Shown: one piece after another, positions 34,801 to 48,016 of the stretch
Layout: each line of letters opens with the position of its first letter
How positions within the stretch are numbered: the first letter of the stretch is position 1
Assembly (NCBI GenBank): GCA_025331125.1
Contig: JAOALB010000038.1
Span: forward strand, 105,482-169,481
Direction: 5' to 3'
From: Mycogone perniciosa
Lineage: Eukaryota > Ascomycota > Sordariomycetes > Hypocreales > Hypocreaceae
Length of the DNA stretch: 64,000 nt
The notes under the pieces: model-generated
Told to the model about the DNA's origin: nothing
The model's database searches: none
What the model saw: the letters and a program-made list of their open reading frames with translations, nothing else
Position numbers and translations under genes: made by a program

Positions 34801-37800
34801 CTGTCTTGGCCAGGTCCCACTACGCAGAATTGGGGTAGCCGAGGGGCAGCATATTAGTATTGGGGTTTTGGGGTCGTGTACCTCGTACTAAATACGGAGG
34901 ATGTACACAGGAAAAGCAGATACTGTGCGAGCTCCGGCTCCGACAAAGCTCCATCTCTCATCAGATGATGAACCAACAGAAGAACTGCTGGCTCGAAACA
35001 GCCAAGCGTCTGGATGGTGGACAGCTGCAGGTGCCACAACAGGCTGTAGTAATGAGATGAGAGACATGGATCCAGAGTGCTAATAAACGTGCTGTCTGCC
35101 GTTCCACACAGCCCGGAGGCAACCAGGCCACTGGTCCGCCGTCGTCAAGCCCTGAGACACCGAGTCTTGAGACAATTGCCACCCAATTGATGCGGCCGAC
35201 TATTAGGGGAAGAGGGCATAGAAATGATGAGAGGCCGCCACTTTTTTTTTTGGCTTAGACAGCACTCAAGAGCTATGGCACAACGGCCCGCCGTGACTCA
35301 AATGCTTCTTCTCTGGGCTGTTGGCCGCATATCGGTCAATCAACCTGCAGGCAAAGGAGCGAATGGCGAACGACCAAGCTGACCAGCATCGTGCCCCCCA
35401 GTCGCTCTAGCCTGTATGAAGCTGTGGGCCCTGGAACTCTTGTGCACCTGACCTTTCTGTAAGAATGGGCCCAGGACAACCTCTTGGAGTGGTTCTCATG
35501 TATGTATATGCACGTACTGTCGCTCAAGCGAGGTGTGATTGTCGATACACGAAGCAGGATGACCGAGAGGGATAGCCAAACAGCAGAACAGTTCATTTGA
35601 ACTAGGCAAAACGTGCAGGAGACAGCTTGTACTTTGGATTCTGGACTGTTGGTACGGAGTACTATACTATCGTGGCGGCGAGGACAAGGAGTTAGTAATG
35701 AGAAACGTTTCAGATAGAAGCAACGGGACCAAATCCACACAGAGAGGCTGATTTTGATCTCTGCAATGATCTTAGGATTGTTAGGCGATAGACAAAAGTG
35801 GCTCGCCATGCATGACTTGTCTTCTGTGCAGAAATATGATGGCCACGCGTGGCACTGTGTGCTTGCATAGCCGTCTGTCTACATATGTGTTGTGAGACCG
35901 TGCCAATTTACACCTTCGCGGGTCACAGAGGGCCCACACTGAACTCATCTCACACTAGTATCTGCTGTTGGTTAGGAATCGGGACATTTCGTCTTTATGA
36001 AATCAGAGGCTTGCAAAGCGATTGGTAGACTCGCAGCTTCGTGCAGAGGGCTGGGAATAATATTGGTGAAAGAGGTGCTGGTGTTTCATGCCTGTGAACG
36101 GGACGTGCCGACAGTGGCGCCAAGCAGCGGGCTGTGTGCAGCGAACAGCGACGATAGGTTCTCAAGTGTTTGATAGAAAATACTTAGACACTTCGTATGC
36201 CATCCAGCTTGTGATTACGGAGCAAACTCCGGCCGAATGGCCTGGAAATGGGAGCAAAGGGAGCTAACAAGGCTTGGGTCCCCGGTTGCGGTGAGCTGAC
36301 ACGAAGAATGTCAGCCTCATGGAAGTCTTTGGGCCGTTGCAAGAGGACATGTCCGTACTTCTACGAGACGGCAAGACGGCTGCTTCGGCTTTGGATGGGA
36401 TGATTCATGTCAGCATAAAAATCTCGGAGCGGGCAATTGGTCAGTTCAATACTAACGGAGTACTAATGGTTACCTGGTAATACGGAGTGCTTCCTTCATA
36501 CCGTTATTGCTGAATTACTCCGGCGACGGATAACCAGCCGCCTCGTCAACAATGTTTGAGGCGGTCGCTTCGGAGGCTCTTCTCGTGTTTGCTTCCATGG
36601 TCCACTGCCTGACAAAACCAGCACCACGGGAAGTGCCGCGGAAGCATGTCCGGGTATCTTGCAAAATAGCGAGAAGACGGGCTGATTGAGAACAACAAAT
36701 CCTAGTGTGTTGATTCACACGTCTTCGTTGATGCGTGCATTGTCTCGAGGGACGCGCTAGTGAGAGGCTGGCAGGATATAGCGCTGTAACCGACGAGGTG
36801 AACGTCAATGCGATTTGCTGAACGGCCAATGGCTGCGTGTCAATTGCTGGCTCCTGATTGTTCCTTTGCCCTTAGTCTTACTCCGTAGTGTTGGCGGGTG
36901 TGATTGTCGTCGCCATGTTTTGCCCTAATAACGCTGGTGATTGCGTGTACAGTGTGGGATGGTGCAGTTGTTTAGTTGATAAATTTGCCATCAACGCAAC
37001 ACAATAAAACGTGCTTGTTTGCTTTGATGAAGGGGGGTGGGGACTCTGCATCTCGTACTCCGTACTCGTAGCTTATCGAAGTCCAGCAGTAGCTAGAATT
37101 ATAAATAGTATCGCACATCGTCGTCTTGTCACTAGTATTACTCGTAGAAGTCGACTTATCGAATGTTGCTTGCATAAGGCCCTTGTTTGGTGGTCACAGA
37201 CTGCTGTCGATCAGGAGACTGGGTGCGAGAGCATAATAATATTGCGACGTCACATTAGAAGCGTTTGTAATACGTAGTAGTTATTGGCGGAATCCGCGGA
37301 GAGGCTGGTATAATTTCTCTTGATTATGGGTTTTATCCCACTCGAAAAGAGATGAAAGACGGTGTTTCAAGAAACATGTGGAAAGATACCTAAGGCATCG
37401 GATTGATTGACCTGTTTCCTGGAGGCGACAGTTGCTCCGTTTCCGTTCACGGGAGGCTCATGCCAATCGCGAAAAGAGGACACCGCACAGCACAAGTACA
37501 AAAAATAAAAATAAAGATAAAAAATAGAAATAAGCTTGAATAATTCCTACAAGCACCCGTACGAAATACCTACTGTAATAAGTTGAACAACACAAAATAC
37601 ATATTGACGTCTGGATGAACAAAGAGTGTTTGTTGTGTTGAATTGCAGGAGTATTGTGTAGTATTTGTGAATCAGTGAATTCCATCCTCTCACATGCCCG
37701 GTGCGGTTCGTACCATAACTGTGTTTTTGGTACCTGGTGTTATGGGGAACTGCTGGTACTTCTCGCAAGCTCAACGGCTGGCACACCGGCGCTCGCACTG

Positions 37801-40171
37801 TACGATCAATGGCCAGTTGCATTGTGACGCTAAGTTCAAAAGAGGCAGAGTCTGGCAGACCGTGGCGGGTCCGATCAATCAGCGTGCAGTTCGTTACAGA
37901 GCCCTGGAATCAGAATCGCAGCGTGGATGTTCGATCGACTGCTAAACAGGGCACTAGTGAGTTGAATGTACATGATACTACTCGTATGACGGCATGTGCT
38001 CCGTACAAGTACCCTATCGGCTTTCGAGGCCTGTTTCGGATGGTTATTCATGGCTTTTCTTTGCCTGGGATGGCTCTGTATGTATCTTGCTGCAGGCCTG
38101 GCTCGAAGGCATTTATGTCTGTCTGTTCAGAGGGCGGCCTGTCAACGTGCAACCTGATACATCATCTGGGCCGCCTCCTCTTCCGCATGTGCATTTCACC
38201 AAGCAAGGCTCTGGCTGCGAGGCATAGCAGGGGTACCACACCTGGCTTGGAAGAGGCGATAGCACCGATAATGAGGCTTGGCAGCATGGGTATTATCGCA
38301 CTGTGCTATCTACTTGTTCAGCGGAGTACAATGAGTGCGTATTGTGCGCGTGCGGATTGAGGCATAAAGTACCTTCTACAGTACTAGATATCGGAATTTA
38401 CGGGTGTGTGGGTGGGTTGGTGATGGATGGGATGTAGCACTACTACGGAGTACGGAGAACTGCTACGGAGTACATAAATATGCCTCGTCGGAGTCTTCCC
38501 GGCATGTTGAGCGCGGATGTATAAAATATATTAAATTAGTTACGCACAGGATGAAGAATACAGTCGCCGCTTCCATGCCAGGCGGTATATAGGTCGAGGT
38601 CATTGCCTGAATCGGATGACTCTACGGAGTTCGGAGTACACTCTACAACTAGTACAAGATATAAAAAACAAGCATGTACAAAGTACTTTGCACTCCGTAA
38701 CCACTCCGTGAATGAGCCTATTTAGACCCAGCTGGCGCGACTGAAGCGCTGTGCGTCAGATGGATGAGCACAAAGCGCTGAAAGCATGGAGTCAGAGTGG
38801 AGATTGAGCTGGCTAGATAGGGACAGAAACCAACGGAGTGTTGGGAAACCCGCCCCTGGGCCGGAACCGGACGGGCTATGGATGGATGCTCTTAGACGTG
38901 TAGTTGATGCCGTGACGTGCGAGCGATGGCAAGTGAAACAAAATGCACAAGTCTGTCTGGCCACGTTTTTGCTTCTCCGTTATCCTCGACATACATACAT
39001 AATTTACATCCGTATGTATCCGTGTCTTGCCTTTGACGTTTTCCCCTGTCTGCTAAATTATCGCATTCGCTTTGGCGCACCAGACGCTGGTTACAGTGCA
39101 GGACAGTGCACACAGGCCTCCCACGTACCGTACCGCACCCGCCATGTCGTACCCAGCATCTGCGCACCAATTGCTAGTCCCAAATGCTCTAAAGCACGTA
39201 CGGAAGTAACTTTTCCGGCCCTCCCAGCCCAGTTGCAGCCCATCGCATACATGCCCAGCAGCGTATCCGTCGTACGAATTTGCCTGCAGCTGCTTGCCCT
39301 AGTGCCTGCTGCTGGGTACTTCGTACATACATACATACATACCTACATGTTGTGGGTGCATCTCCTGTGCAGCCTGCGGGCATATGGAGTCGCAGCCGGA
39401 TATACGCTGTGGCTTTGTATGGAGTACCGATCAGTGTGCGCTTGCAGCCTGCACAGTGCGGACTACGAATGCAGACACCGCATCGACAAGCGCTCTGTCC
39501 GCACTACTGCCTCTGGCTAACATACGACTCACATTCAGCGGGCCGCCGCCGCCTTCTGGGCCTCGACAGGCCCTGCTGCTAGTGGTGTTGAGCCACTGTG
39601 AGGCCCCTGTCCGAGCCGGCGTGGGTGTCGGCGGGCGCAGCAGCAGAGCCAAGTCTGCGTCTGCCAGAGACTGGACCGCGCCGTCTCTGCACTGTGTCGC
39701 CGCCTACTAACCCAGTAGTGGGCTCTCGAAGTGCCTTTTCATCGTCCTCCCAGCCGCCAAACCTTTCATCGTCCTCCCAGCCGCCAAACCTTCTTCTTCT
39801 CCCTCTGTTCCTTTCCGAGCAAGCAATTGCCTCTGCTTCGCCTGGTGGGATCCGCAGTGTTTTGAGCGACGCCCAGAGACTTGCCTCGATCTGCTGCCCT
39901 CAGCTCAGCGCATCTGATTGACATGTTCCTGTCGTTCACCCGAGCACGCCTCTTCCTGTCGCCGTTTTCCCTCTCTTTCCGCTCTCTCTCGCCCGCCATC
40001 TGCCCCCCTCCATCGCTCTGATTACGACCTCCCCGCCATCCTCTATCGCGCACCCTCGGCTGCCCACCACCCCGCGACAGCCCCAAAAACCGCCCGCCAC
40101 AACTCAATCACCAGACCAGACCAGACCAAACCAGCCTTTGCTGCCTGCGTCAACTCTCTCTGAATTTTGCC
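31841..40171. other. 8.3-kb gene desert upstream of the C2H2 regulator
   Basis: No frame here looks like a gene: the longest (35336-35809 minus) is Cys/Ser/Arg-rich with no recognisable domain. The right half contains many TACGGAGTA/TACGAAGTA motif copies (35653, 36879, 37056, 38444, 38464, 39317) and near-copies (33660, 36455, 36481, 38622, 38689), and a CATA microsatellite at 39323-39342. It may hold a long regulatory region or noncoding RNA, but nothing in the sequence proves either. Confidence 0.5.
39738..39791 (+). repeat. 27-bp tandem duplication
   Basis: Two perfect copies of a 27-bp unit starting TTCATCGTCCTCCC and ending CCAAACCT, within the pyrimidine-rich leader or promoter of the C2H2 regulator. 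Confidence 0.85.
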
Positions 40172-43100
40172 ATGGTGATGAATGATTCTGGCCCCAGGGT
40201 GTCGCGCGCCTCCACAATGTCCAATTCGGCCGCTGCCAGCGCTGCCGCCGGCGGCACTGCTGCCAATGCAGACGACTCTGGTGAGCCATTCTGTCGTCGC
40301 TGGCATTGATTGCCCCTCCTGTTCCTCCGGCCGACCCGCATGGCCCGTTGATGCAATGCACAACCAACGCTGACCATTTGTGTTGTCCAGCGTCCACCAT
40401 AACCGTCAATACCAAAGCTCCCCCTAGCTTTCCTCCTCCCAAGACCGATAAGCCTCGCCCTCACGTCTGCGCCACCTGTCAACGCTCGTTCGCCCGATTG
40501 GAACATTTGAAGCGACATGAGCGCTCCCACACAAAGGAAAAGCCGTTCGAGTGCCCCGAGTGTTCGCGATGCTTTGCCCGCCGCGATCTGCTACTTCGTC
40601 ACCAGCAGAAGCTTCACCAGTCGTCGACCCCGTCTTCTCGCCCCCGGAACCGTCGAGAGTCGGCAAGCGGAGTTCCTCCCGGACAGAGTCGGGCCCGCAA
40701 GAACAGCGTGGCTGGCGCCAATCCTGCCGCAGCCAACTCTGGCACCGCCTCCATGCGACCGAGGGCAAATACCATCAGCCATGTCGACGGCGCTGCTATG
40801 CAAATGATGGCTTCAGCAAATGCATCCGTTGCACGCGGCATGCATCCGGGTCATGGCCGCCACCCAAGTCTGGCTGGCCTGCCCATCCACAATCTCGATC
40901 AGGTATTCGGTGGCATGTCCATGGCTATGGGCCAGAGAGGCGTGCACCTTGGACTTCCCAAGCTGGAAACTGGGCAGCTCAATAACGACTTCGACAATGG
41001 CCTCCGCACGGCACCGCCCTTGTCTGCATTCAATCCCGACCTTGACTTCGAGAGTCTTCTGTTCGGGCCCGGCTCGACCATCAACCCCAACGCCCTGCAC
41101 TATAGTGATTCCCCCCCGTCTATGGCCATGGAGCAAACGTCTCCGTTCATCTCCGCCATAAATGACGTCTCCAACCCGACCTTTGATGATACCTTTGACT
41201 GGCTGAGTGGCTTCGAGCACCAGATGTCAATTCAGACGAATGAGAACGTGGTAGACGAGTCGAGCCCATCTGCCCTCAGTACGACGAGCCAGAGTGGGAT
41301 AAGTGATGTGATGGTGGATGGATCAAACCACCCCGCGCCAGCCGGGACGAGTACCATGTGGCAACCCTCCGTGATGGGACCGCCGCAGATGCCGAACCCG
41401 TTTGCTATGGATCTTAATGGTTCGGTCTTTCCGGATCTCCTCAATGGAGCTCCTTTATCACCTCAGCCAGCTTCTCAAAAGATCAATGACCCTTACTTCT
41501 CCACGCCCCCACCATCGCTGAGCTCGTTGAGCCCTTCCGTTGTATCTGGACTGAACACACAGAATCTTAACCAGACCCTTGGCTTCAATGCCGGCCCGGA
41601 CACCCCGTCGTCCCTCAGCGGCGTTAACCATGGCGCTTCGCCCGTAACCACCATCACAGATGCCACAAGGGCAGCTATCGTGAACGTTCTATCCCAGTGC
41701 CCGCCCTTTGGAGGCCGTAAATTCCTCTTTACTTCTCAGAGCTCACCACAGTCACCTCAGTTCCAGTCGGCCGGGTCCACACCATCGACTCAGCCTGCCA
41801 ACCTGCCCAGTACCCAGACTCTTCAGCGTTATGTCGCTGCTTATATCACTTATTTCCATCCACATCTCCCGTTCTTGCATTTGCCCACGTTGTCCCTTGA
41901 CATGTCGTCCCCAAATGGTCGCGCTAGTGGTGTAGGCGGTAGTGGATGTCTGGTGCTTGCAATGGCTGCAATCGGTGCCCTGTATGAGTTGGAGCACCCC
42001 CAGTCCATGGAGCTCTTCGACATGGCCAAAAAGATGATCTTCTTTTACCTGCAGGAACGCCGAATGGCCGACGCTCGCAAGACCGATATCCGACGCAGCA
42101 CACAGAGCAACTCTGATCAATTCTCTTCAGGTAAGGATAGCTCGGCTCACACCCCTGTCTGGCTCGTCCAGGCAATGCTACTCAACGTCGTCTACGGTCA
42201 CAACTGCGGCGACAAGACCATCAGCGACATCGCTTCTACTCACTGTGCAGCACTCGTCAGCCTAGCTCAGGCGGCAGACCTTTTCCGCCCTGAACAAGGA
42301 GACAGCCCTACTGATGGCCAAGATGTTCGAATGACGGATGACACAAACTGGAATAGGACCACCGAGCAAGAGGAACGACAGGAGTGGTTGCAATGGGCAA
42401 AGAAGGAGGAACGCAAACGAACCCTATACGCTGTCTTCATCATGTCCAGCCTTCTCGTCACCGCCTATAACCATACTCCAGCACTGACGAATTCTGAAAT
42501 CTTGCTGGATTTGCCCTGTGACGAGGAGTTCTTCGCGGCCGAGACTAGTTCAGCCTTCTTCGCCAAGGGCGGCGTTGAAGCTATAAACCATAACCACCTG
42601 AAGTTTAGCGATGCTTTAGGAGATCTTCTGCGCGCAAACGAAAGACAGCAGAGGCACATGGCCCTTAGCAACAGCGGAAAACAGGCGCTTGGGTCGCCAG
42701 CGAACCCAGTCGATGTGCCAACGATAGACTTAAAACCCAGCACATTTGGTTGCTTAATTCTAATCCATGCTCTTCACAACTACATCTGGGAAACAAGGCA
42801 GAGACACCACAACAAGGTTTGGACCAATGAAGAGACCGAGAAAATGCATCGACACATCGAACCCGCCCTCAAAGCCTGGCAGATGGCCTGGGCTAGCAAT
42901 CCTCAGCACTCGTTGGAACGACCCAACCCATTCGGCATGGGGCCTTTATCTGCTGATGCCGTCCCACTTCTGGACCTCGCTTATGTGCGCTTATATGTCA
43001 ACCTCTCTCGCTCGAAAGAGAAATTCTGGCAACGGGACTGGGACGGCATGGCAGAGGAGCTGGCTCGTGGGACTGAGGTTGTTCAACATGCTGAGCATTC

Positions 43101-43785
43101 ACCAGCATCCAATACCGAATCAACCGGCACCGACACCTTTGACAACTCGCTCTTCACGGGCTCTCCAGCAACGCAGACCTCATCCTCGGATCCTTCGGCC
43201 ATTAAATTCTCTACCACGGCTAATGCATTCCATTTGTCTAGTCGCTCCGTCTCACGTCGAGAAAAACACTTGCGGAAAGCTGCCTTTTATGCAGCTGACT
43301 CGCTTGCAATGTCCGATAAGCTTGGTGTTACTTTTGCCGACTTCACCAGTCGTGAGCTACCTCTCCAGTCGGCATTGTGTGCGTTTGACTGCGCACAAGT
43401 TCTTGCTGAATGGGTAGCTACGCTTCAGGACAGAGTCGGCCGCTACTTGGGAATTATTGGGCAAGACCAGCTAGATACGGCACAGGTGCCCGCTATTATG
43501 CTACTCGAGGAAGAGGATATCAAACTTCTGGAGAAGATCCAGGAAGTTTTGTCGTCTGCGGATCTGAAAATTAGCCTGGATCTGATGGGAGGCGTTCACA
43601 GCGCTGAATCGAGAACCCCAGTAGATGGGCATAAGGGCTATGCAACCAAAATCCTCTGTCTGACTGCTCACATGCTGAATAAGGCAGCTGTTTGGCCTGT
43701 CACTCAGCTCATGGCTCAATGCCTCGAGATCCACGCCAACCACACGCGGACCAGGGCAGAGAAGTCCCTCGCCGCGTCTGATTAA
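40172..43785 (+). CDS. C2H2 zinc-finger transcription factor with fungal_trans domain (Adr1/Klf1/AmdX-like)
   Basis: Nuclear DNA-binding regulator. Exons 40172-40280 and 40391-43785, one 110-nt intron (GTGAGC...TGTCCAG), 1167 residues; a second ATG lies two codons on. Two fingers of Adr1 type: C63-C66-H79-H83 (CATCQRSFARLEHLKRHERSH) and C91-C94-H107-H112 (CPECSRCFARRDLLLRHQQ). A low-complexity Ser/Pro/Asn region follows, then the fungal-specific regulatory domain from about residue 490 (YVAAYITYFHPHLPFLHLPT). This combination is known from S. pombe Klf1 and A. nidulans AmdX; orthology is inferred. The preceding gene desert may be its regulatory region. Complete. Confidence 0.92.
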
Positions 43786-45109
43786 CAGGCCCGTGAAAGT
43801 TTCAGGAGTTCTCTTCGCGATATCTCAGCGGCCTTATCTCATGATTTGTGGATCTAGCGGTGCGAAAATCTCACAGGCTATACATATTACAATAATCCCT
43901 GATTTCTGTGACACCCAGGGTAGCATCTTTTGGCGTTGCGGGAACTCGAAGGCATAAAGCATTTCTCATATCCATGGCTGCGTTATTTCAACCTCTTCCC
44001 TCGCCCACATATGTCGACCTGGCATACCGGAACCGGTAATGCCACGATGGGCTTCGTCTATGGATTTGTTCGCAGTTGGGTCGTTTACTTGTCTCATTTT
44101 TACGGGATTGGCAAAGGCGTTTTTTGGCTTACAATGGAAGAGTTATCTACTCTTTCCGGGATTATGAAGCATCCACCTTAGTTCCACAACTTACCACTGT
44201 GATGGCCACACGCTTTATGCGTTGTAGGACCGAGGGACATGGTTGATTTGTTGAACGGAGACACCATTTTGTCGGCTGGGGCCAGAGGATTGATTGGACA
44301 TACGAGTCCCTTTTGCTAGGGATACTGCTGCTTTGAGACTTGGAAAAACATTATTACAACTAGCTCAACCGACTTTAGATGCAGGGTCTGGGGTGTAGGA
44401 TATCTTGTTCGAAGCCGACGACTTTTAACAGAAATGTGCAAAGGGATATGTCCCCATGTTAGATAGATAACGTGCCAGTTGCTTCATTCTCCAGCTTCAG
44501 GGTATGACTGAAGGAGAGGCAAGGGATCAGTGACATAATGTGTGGCTATTTGCGCAAAGGGGCGGGTACCTATTTAATGGAGTTAGAGGGAATGTATGCA
44601 ATTTTCCCCAGAAATGTCAATAGGTATTTATAGGAGGTATTTATAGGAATTGAACGCGCAAATGGATCGTCATTTTGAAGCCATTAATGAATGCCCAATC
44701 TCGATTACGTTTTCGATAAGGATACGTTTAGGGTGAGGTTTACTTGGATGAAATGGATGTTAAGACTGATTCATTCGCATCACCATCGCACCTGGTTTGT
44801 TTTTTTAATACTTATTCATCTTAATCGTTGGATGCATGTCTATGTCTATGGGTGCTGTCTCATAGTCTTGAAAGTATGACTCAGTGTGGAAAAGTATGGA
44901 TGGTTGATGCCTATCAGACTGGTGAAGACTAAAGAGCCTCACTCACCCCATTAGGCTAAGTGGAGCGATCGTCACTCTCATCTTCAGCTCAATATTTCTC
45001 ATCCTAGAAGGCTGCGACGACAACTCCATTCTCGTTCACATACAAGCGAACACAGCAGCACGAAACTGCCTTCACAAACAGAAAGTACACACATTTAAAG
45101 AAGGGTAAA
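43786..45109. other. Intergenic
   Basis: 3'UTR of the C2H2 regulator and promoter of the NUDIX gene. The 83-codon frame at 43930-44181 is not convincing. A tandem TAGGTATTTATAGGAGGTATTTATAGGA (about 2 copies of 14-15 bp) lies at 44620-44650. Confidence 0.55.
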
Positions 45110-45730
45110 ATGTCTCAAGCAGATATCTCCAGCCCCGACTTCAGCTTCGATGAATCCCTCATCGAATGGACCGTTCCTAAAAACGAATGGCTCCGCATCC
45201 ACAGCAAATCCTTTGACGGGATCGCCTCGGCAGCCATCATTTTCGACTCACAAGACCGCGTGTTGCTTGTCCAGCGCGCTGCGCACGACAGCATGCCCAA
45301 CAAGTGGGAGACTCCCGGTGGTGCAGTCGACGCGGAGGATGCCTCCATCTTGCATGGTTGCGCGAGGGAAGTCCGCGAGGAGACGGGTCTGGTGGCTAAG
45401 ATGATGAGGAGGCTTGTGACGGAGGGCGAGGGAAAGGGTGTGGGGGGCAAGGGCTCGGTGTTTACGAATTCGACGGGGACGAAGGTGATTTGTTCGTTTG
45501 CGTTTGAGGTGGGTGTGGAGAGGGGAGGGGAGGTGGTGTTGGATCCGAATGAGCATCAGGATTGGGCTTGGGCGACGGAGGAGGAAGTTGGGAGGGAGGT
45601 GTTGGAGGGGGGGAAGAAGGTGCCGTTGAGTACGGCGATGGTGAGGAATAGGTTGATGGAGGCGTTTCGGTTGAGGAGGTTGATGAGGGAGGAGAGGGAG
45701 GAGAGGGAGGAGAGGGAAGAGTCGCCGTGA
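45110..45730 (+). CDS. NUDIX hydrolase
   Basis: 206 residues, single exon, context GGTAAAATGTC. Hydrolyses a nucleoside diphosphate linked to another group; substrate unknown. The NUDIX fold begins at about residue 37 (ASAAIIFDSQDRVLLVQRA) and the box lies at 70-94: GGAVDAEDASILHGCAREVREETGL. The REVREETG catalytic helix is intact, while the loop between Glu76 and Arg86 is two residues longer than the textbook GX5EX7REUXEE, a variant I believe is common in fungal members. The C-terminus ends in a Glu/Arg repeat (EEREEREEREE) encoded by a purine-rich GAGGAGAGG tandem, which may be length-variable. No signal peptide, so cytosolic. Confidence 0.92.
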   Translation: MSQADISSPDFSFDESLIEWTVPKNEWLRIHSKSFDGIASAAIIFDSQDRVLLVQRAAHDSMPNKWETPGGAVDAEDASILHGCAREVREETGLVAKMMRRLVTEGEGKGVGGKGSVFTNSTGTKVICSFAFEVGVERGGEVVLDPNEHQDWAWATEEEVGREVLEGGKKVPLSTAMVRNRLMEAFRLRRLMREEREEREEREESP

Positions 45731-46848
45731 GGGTGGAGAGGTGCGTGTGAGGCTTGGATATCTGGATGATATCGTGTGGTGAGATGTTTGATGGAAAGAG
45801 CAAGACGGTTAATAGAAACGTGTAGATGGCTGCTGGCCAAGCATCTCGCATACCTCGTGCCTATGACCTACTCCTCGTATCCGGTTGTCTGTGCCGTGCA
45901 CCAACGCCTGGCGAATCGTATCTCATTACGAAACATTCCTCCCGCTCACCGAAGGGATATTCATGGCAACTCCAGTCACCAAGGTCGCTATCCTAGCAGC
46001 GCTACTAGATCTTCTCAGGATGTTGGTCTTCAAAGGATCTGTGGTTGCCACGTCTCTGAATACAAGTCGTCTACGACGCTCATGCTTGGTCCATTTGCTG
46101 CATATGCCTCTGGACCATCTATATATTAGCGACAAAGGGTCAGTCGTTAACGCAATGCAATCCCAAAGGGATACGAAGTAGATACACCGTCATAGGCCGC
46201 CCATCCATGCATGTTTGCCTTGTGAGAAGCAACACCCAAGCTGGGAAGTGCTTTTGCCGTCGCAGCCATGTTGGCATTGGTGTTGTATCACATCTCCCAG
46301 ACAAAACGGTGAATCGATTTGTTCGGCTAATTACTTCGGGTCACATCTGTTTGACACATCGTAATGAGAATGAGAAAGTGTGCATCTTTATATGCTTGTC
46401 CTTCAGCAGCGTGGGTGAGGTCGACAAGTGGTTGGCTGTTGGAGGGGAATGAGGAGGTGATGTGCTGGCGAGCGAGGGTGTTAGGGACGCTGGTCGTATT
46501 ATGGGACGGTGACCAGGGATAGGATACGATACTGCTATGCGGCATTATGGACGAGATGGAGAAGCTTACAGCGTACGTATCGCTTGTCCTACTCCTTCTG
46601 CCAGGCAACGGAGCCGAGACTAAGAAGTGCAACTGCTGTGTTGCGGGGGCTTATCTATAGTCTCGTCGTTCAACAATCATCACTTATATCTTATATTTGA
46701 GAAAAGGGCAAGCACGCGTGCAGAAGTGTGTGTAGGTGTTATCAGAACCTCTACGTTCATGTTCCTACCAACATGCATATCTCTAACAAAACTCAAGTCA
46801 CCACCGATGCCCCTATCACGCGGCCGCAAAATGATAGAGGAAGCACAA
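45731..46848. other. Intergenic, site of missing 3' half of M35-like gene
   Basis: No gene seen. One motif copy TACGAAGTA at 46172-46180. I searched the minus-strand frames next to 46849 for the HExxH zinc site expected in the neighbouring peptidase-like gene and found none. Confidence 0.5.
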
Positions 46849-47486
46849 TTAGCACATTATCTTCGGCCGAGTCATCGGGGGCGGCCCGTCCGGGCAGTTG
46901 CCGGGATTGGGCTTGGCATCCCCGCAAAAGTTGTCCGGGTCACTGCTGGTGGGTCCCAGTGTGCCGTCGCTGCAGCGGACCTCGATCCAGAGTGACAGGT
47001 ACCATTCCCAGGGGGGATAACACTGCCATGGCTGCGAGTATATTTGCTGGGCTGCTTGAAAGATTTCTGTTCGCAACAGAATGTCAGCCGAATTTTAATT
47101 CTCCCCAAGCCTGAGCACTTACGGAGTATCTCAGCACGAGTGTTGTCTGGGATGAGGTTAGGGCCCGATGCCGGACCCCAGAACTCTACCGCAGCTTTAG
47201 AGTTCCAGTCGATGTTTTTATAGACGGATTCCTGTTGTGCTAGCTTGTAAAAGTCGTTATAGGCTTCCGTAATGGCGTTGGCCTCGTTATTTCCACAGCC
47301 TTTGAAACCATAGAGGCGGGTGCCTCGGAGGTTGGTGACCGAGATGTTAGTACCGTCTGGGTATTTTAGAGAAGGGTAAGGTGGTATGGAATCGTTTGCG
47401 AAGTCAGGGGCATAGTCCCAGACTGAGTCCGCCACAGACACCACCAACAAGCAAAGCAGCACGACAATCTGGAGCAACGAAGTCAT
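46849..47486 (-). CDS. Secreted M35-like (lysine-specific metalloendopeptidase-like) protein, C-terminally truncated
   Basis: Exons 47486-47123 and 47066-46849 with a 56-nt intron (GTAAGT...GAACAG): 193 residues. A signal peptide (TSLLQIVVLLCLLVVSVA) is followed by features of the N-terminal half of fungal M35-like secreted peptidases: GCGNNEANAITEAYNDFYKL, WNSKAAVEFWGP, LWIEVRCSDG and CGDAKPNPGNCPD. The family continues with a strand and a catalytic HExxH helix, but here the frame stops at 46849. A neighbouring frame reads DDSAEDNVLIVLPLSF, resembling the next family block, so one frameshift near 46875 may have caused truncation. Without HExxH it cannot be a peptidase. Decayed gene or a shortened secreted protein. 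The splice donor overlaps a TACGGAGTA motif. Confidence 0.6.
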
Positions 47487-48016
47487 GATACGAGTCGGCC
47501 TTGAAGGCTAGAGAACAAAAACGAGACAGCAGAATGGCTCCGACTCTGGAGACATGCGTGACAGCAAGCCCGGTGCTGGGCATTCGTAAGAATATATACA
47601 CATACGTGGACAGATTGGAATTCTGAGGGCGCGTGATGTTGGAAAGTACGATAGAAACACAGACACAGGAAGGCACAGGCACAGGCACAAGGCAGGACAT
47701 GGGGCGATTCTAAACGACCTAAGCGAGTGACGGTGCTACAGGGTCAAAACAACATCCAACTTTCACCGCGACGAGGATACAGAGTCTCGTGCAATAGATA
47801 AAGAACTTTCACGATTCATAGGAGTCACAAAGTGTTCTGGATGTTAGCGTAAGGACTAGCAGGGAAATGTCAACGGTCTATATATACTATACCATCAGAT
47901 GAGATGTCACGACAGTATGTGGAATGAAACGGCTTCTTATAGACGACTTATATGTTTCTTGATGGATAGGCAAAACGTTATAGTCCATGTGGCCTGTCGC
48001 GTATAGCACAGCCAGA
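47487..48016. other. Intergenic
   Basis: Promoter of the M35-like gene and 3'UTR of the next minus-strand gene. A GGCACA-type short tandem lies near 47670-47690. No gene seen. Confidence 0.55.

Noticed and set aside
35336..35809. 157-codon minus-strand frame in the gene desert
   Set aside because: Composition rich in Cys, Ser and Arg with no domain or signal; a chance frame is more likely.
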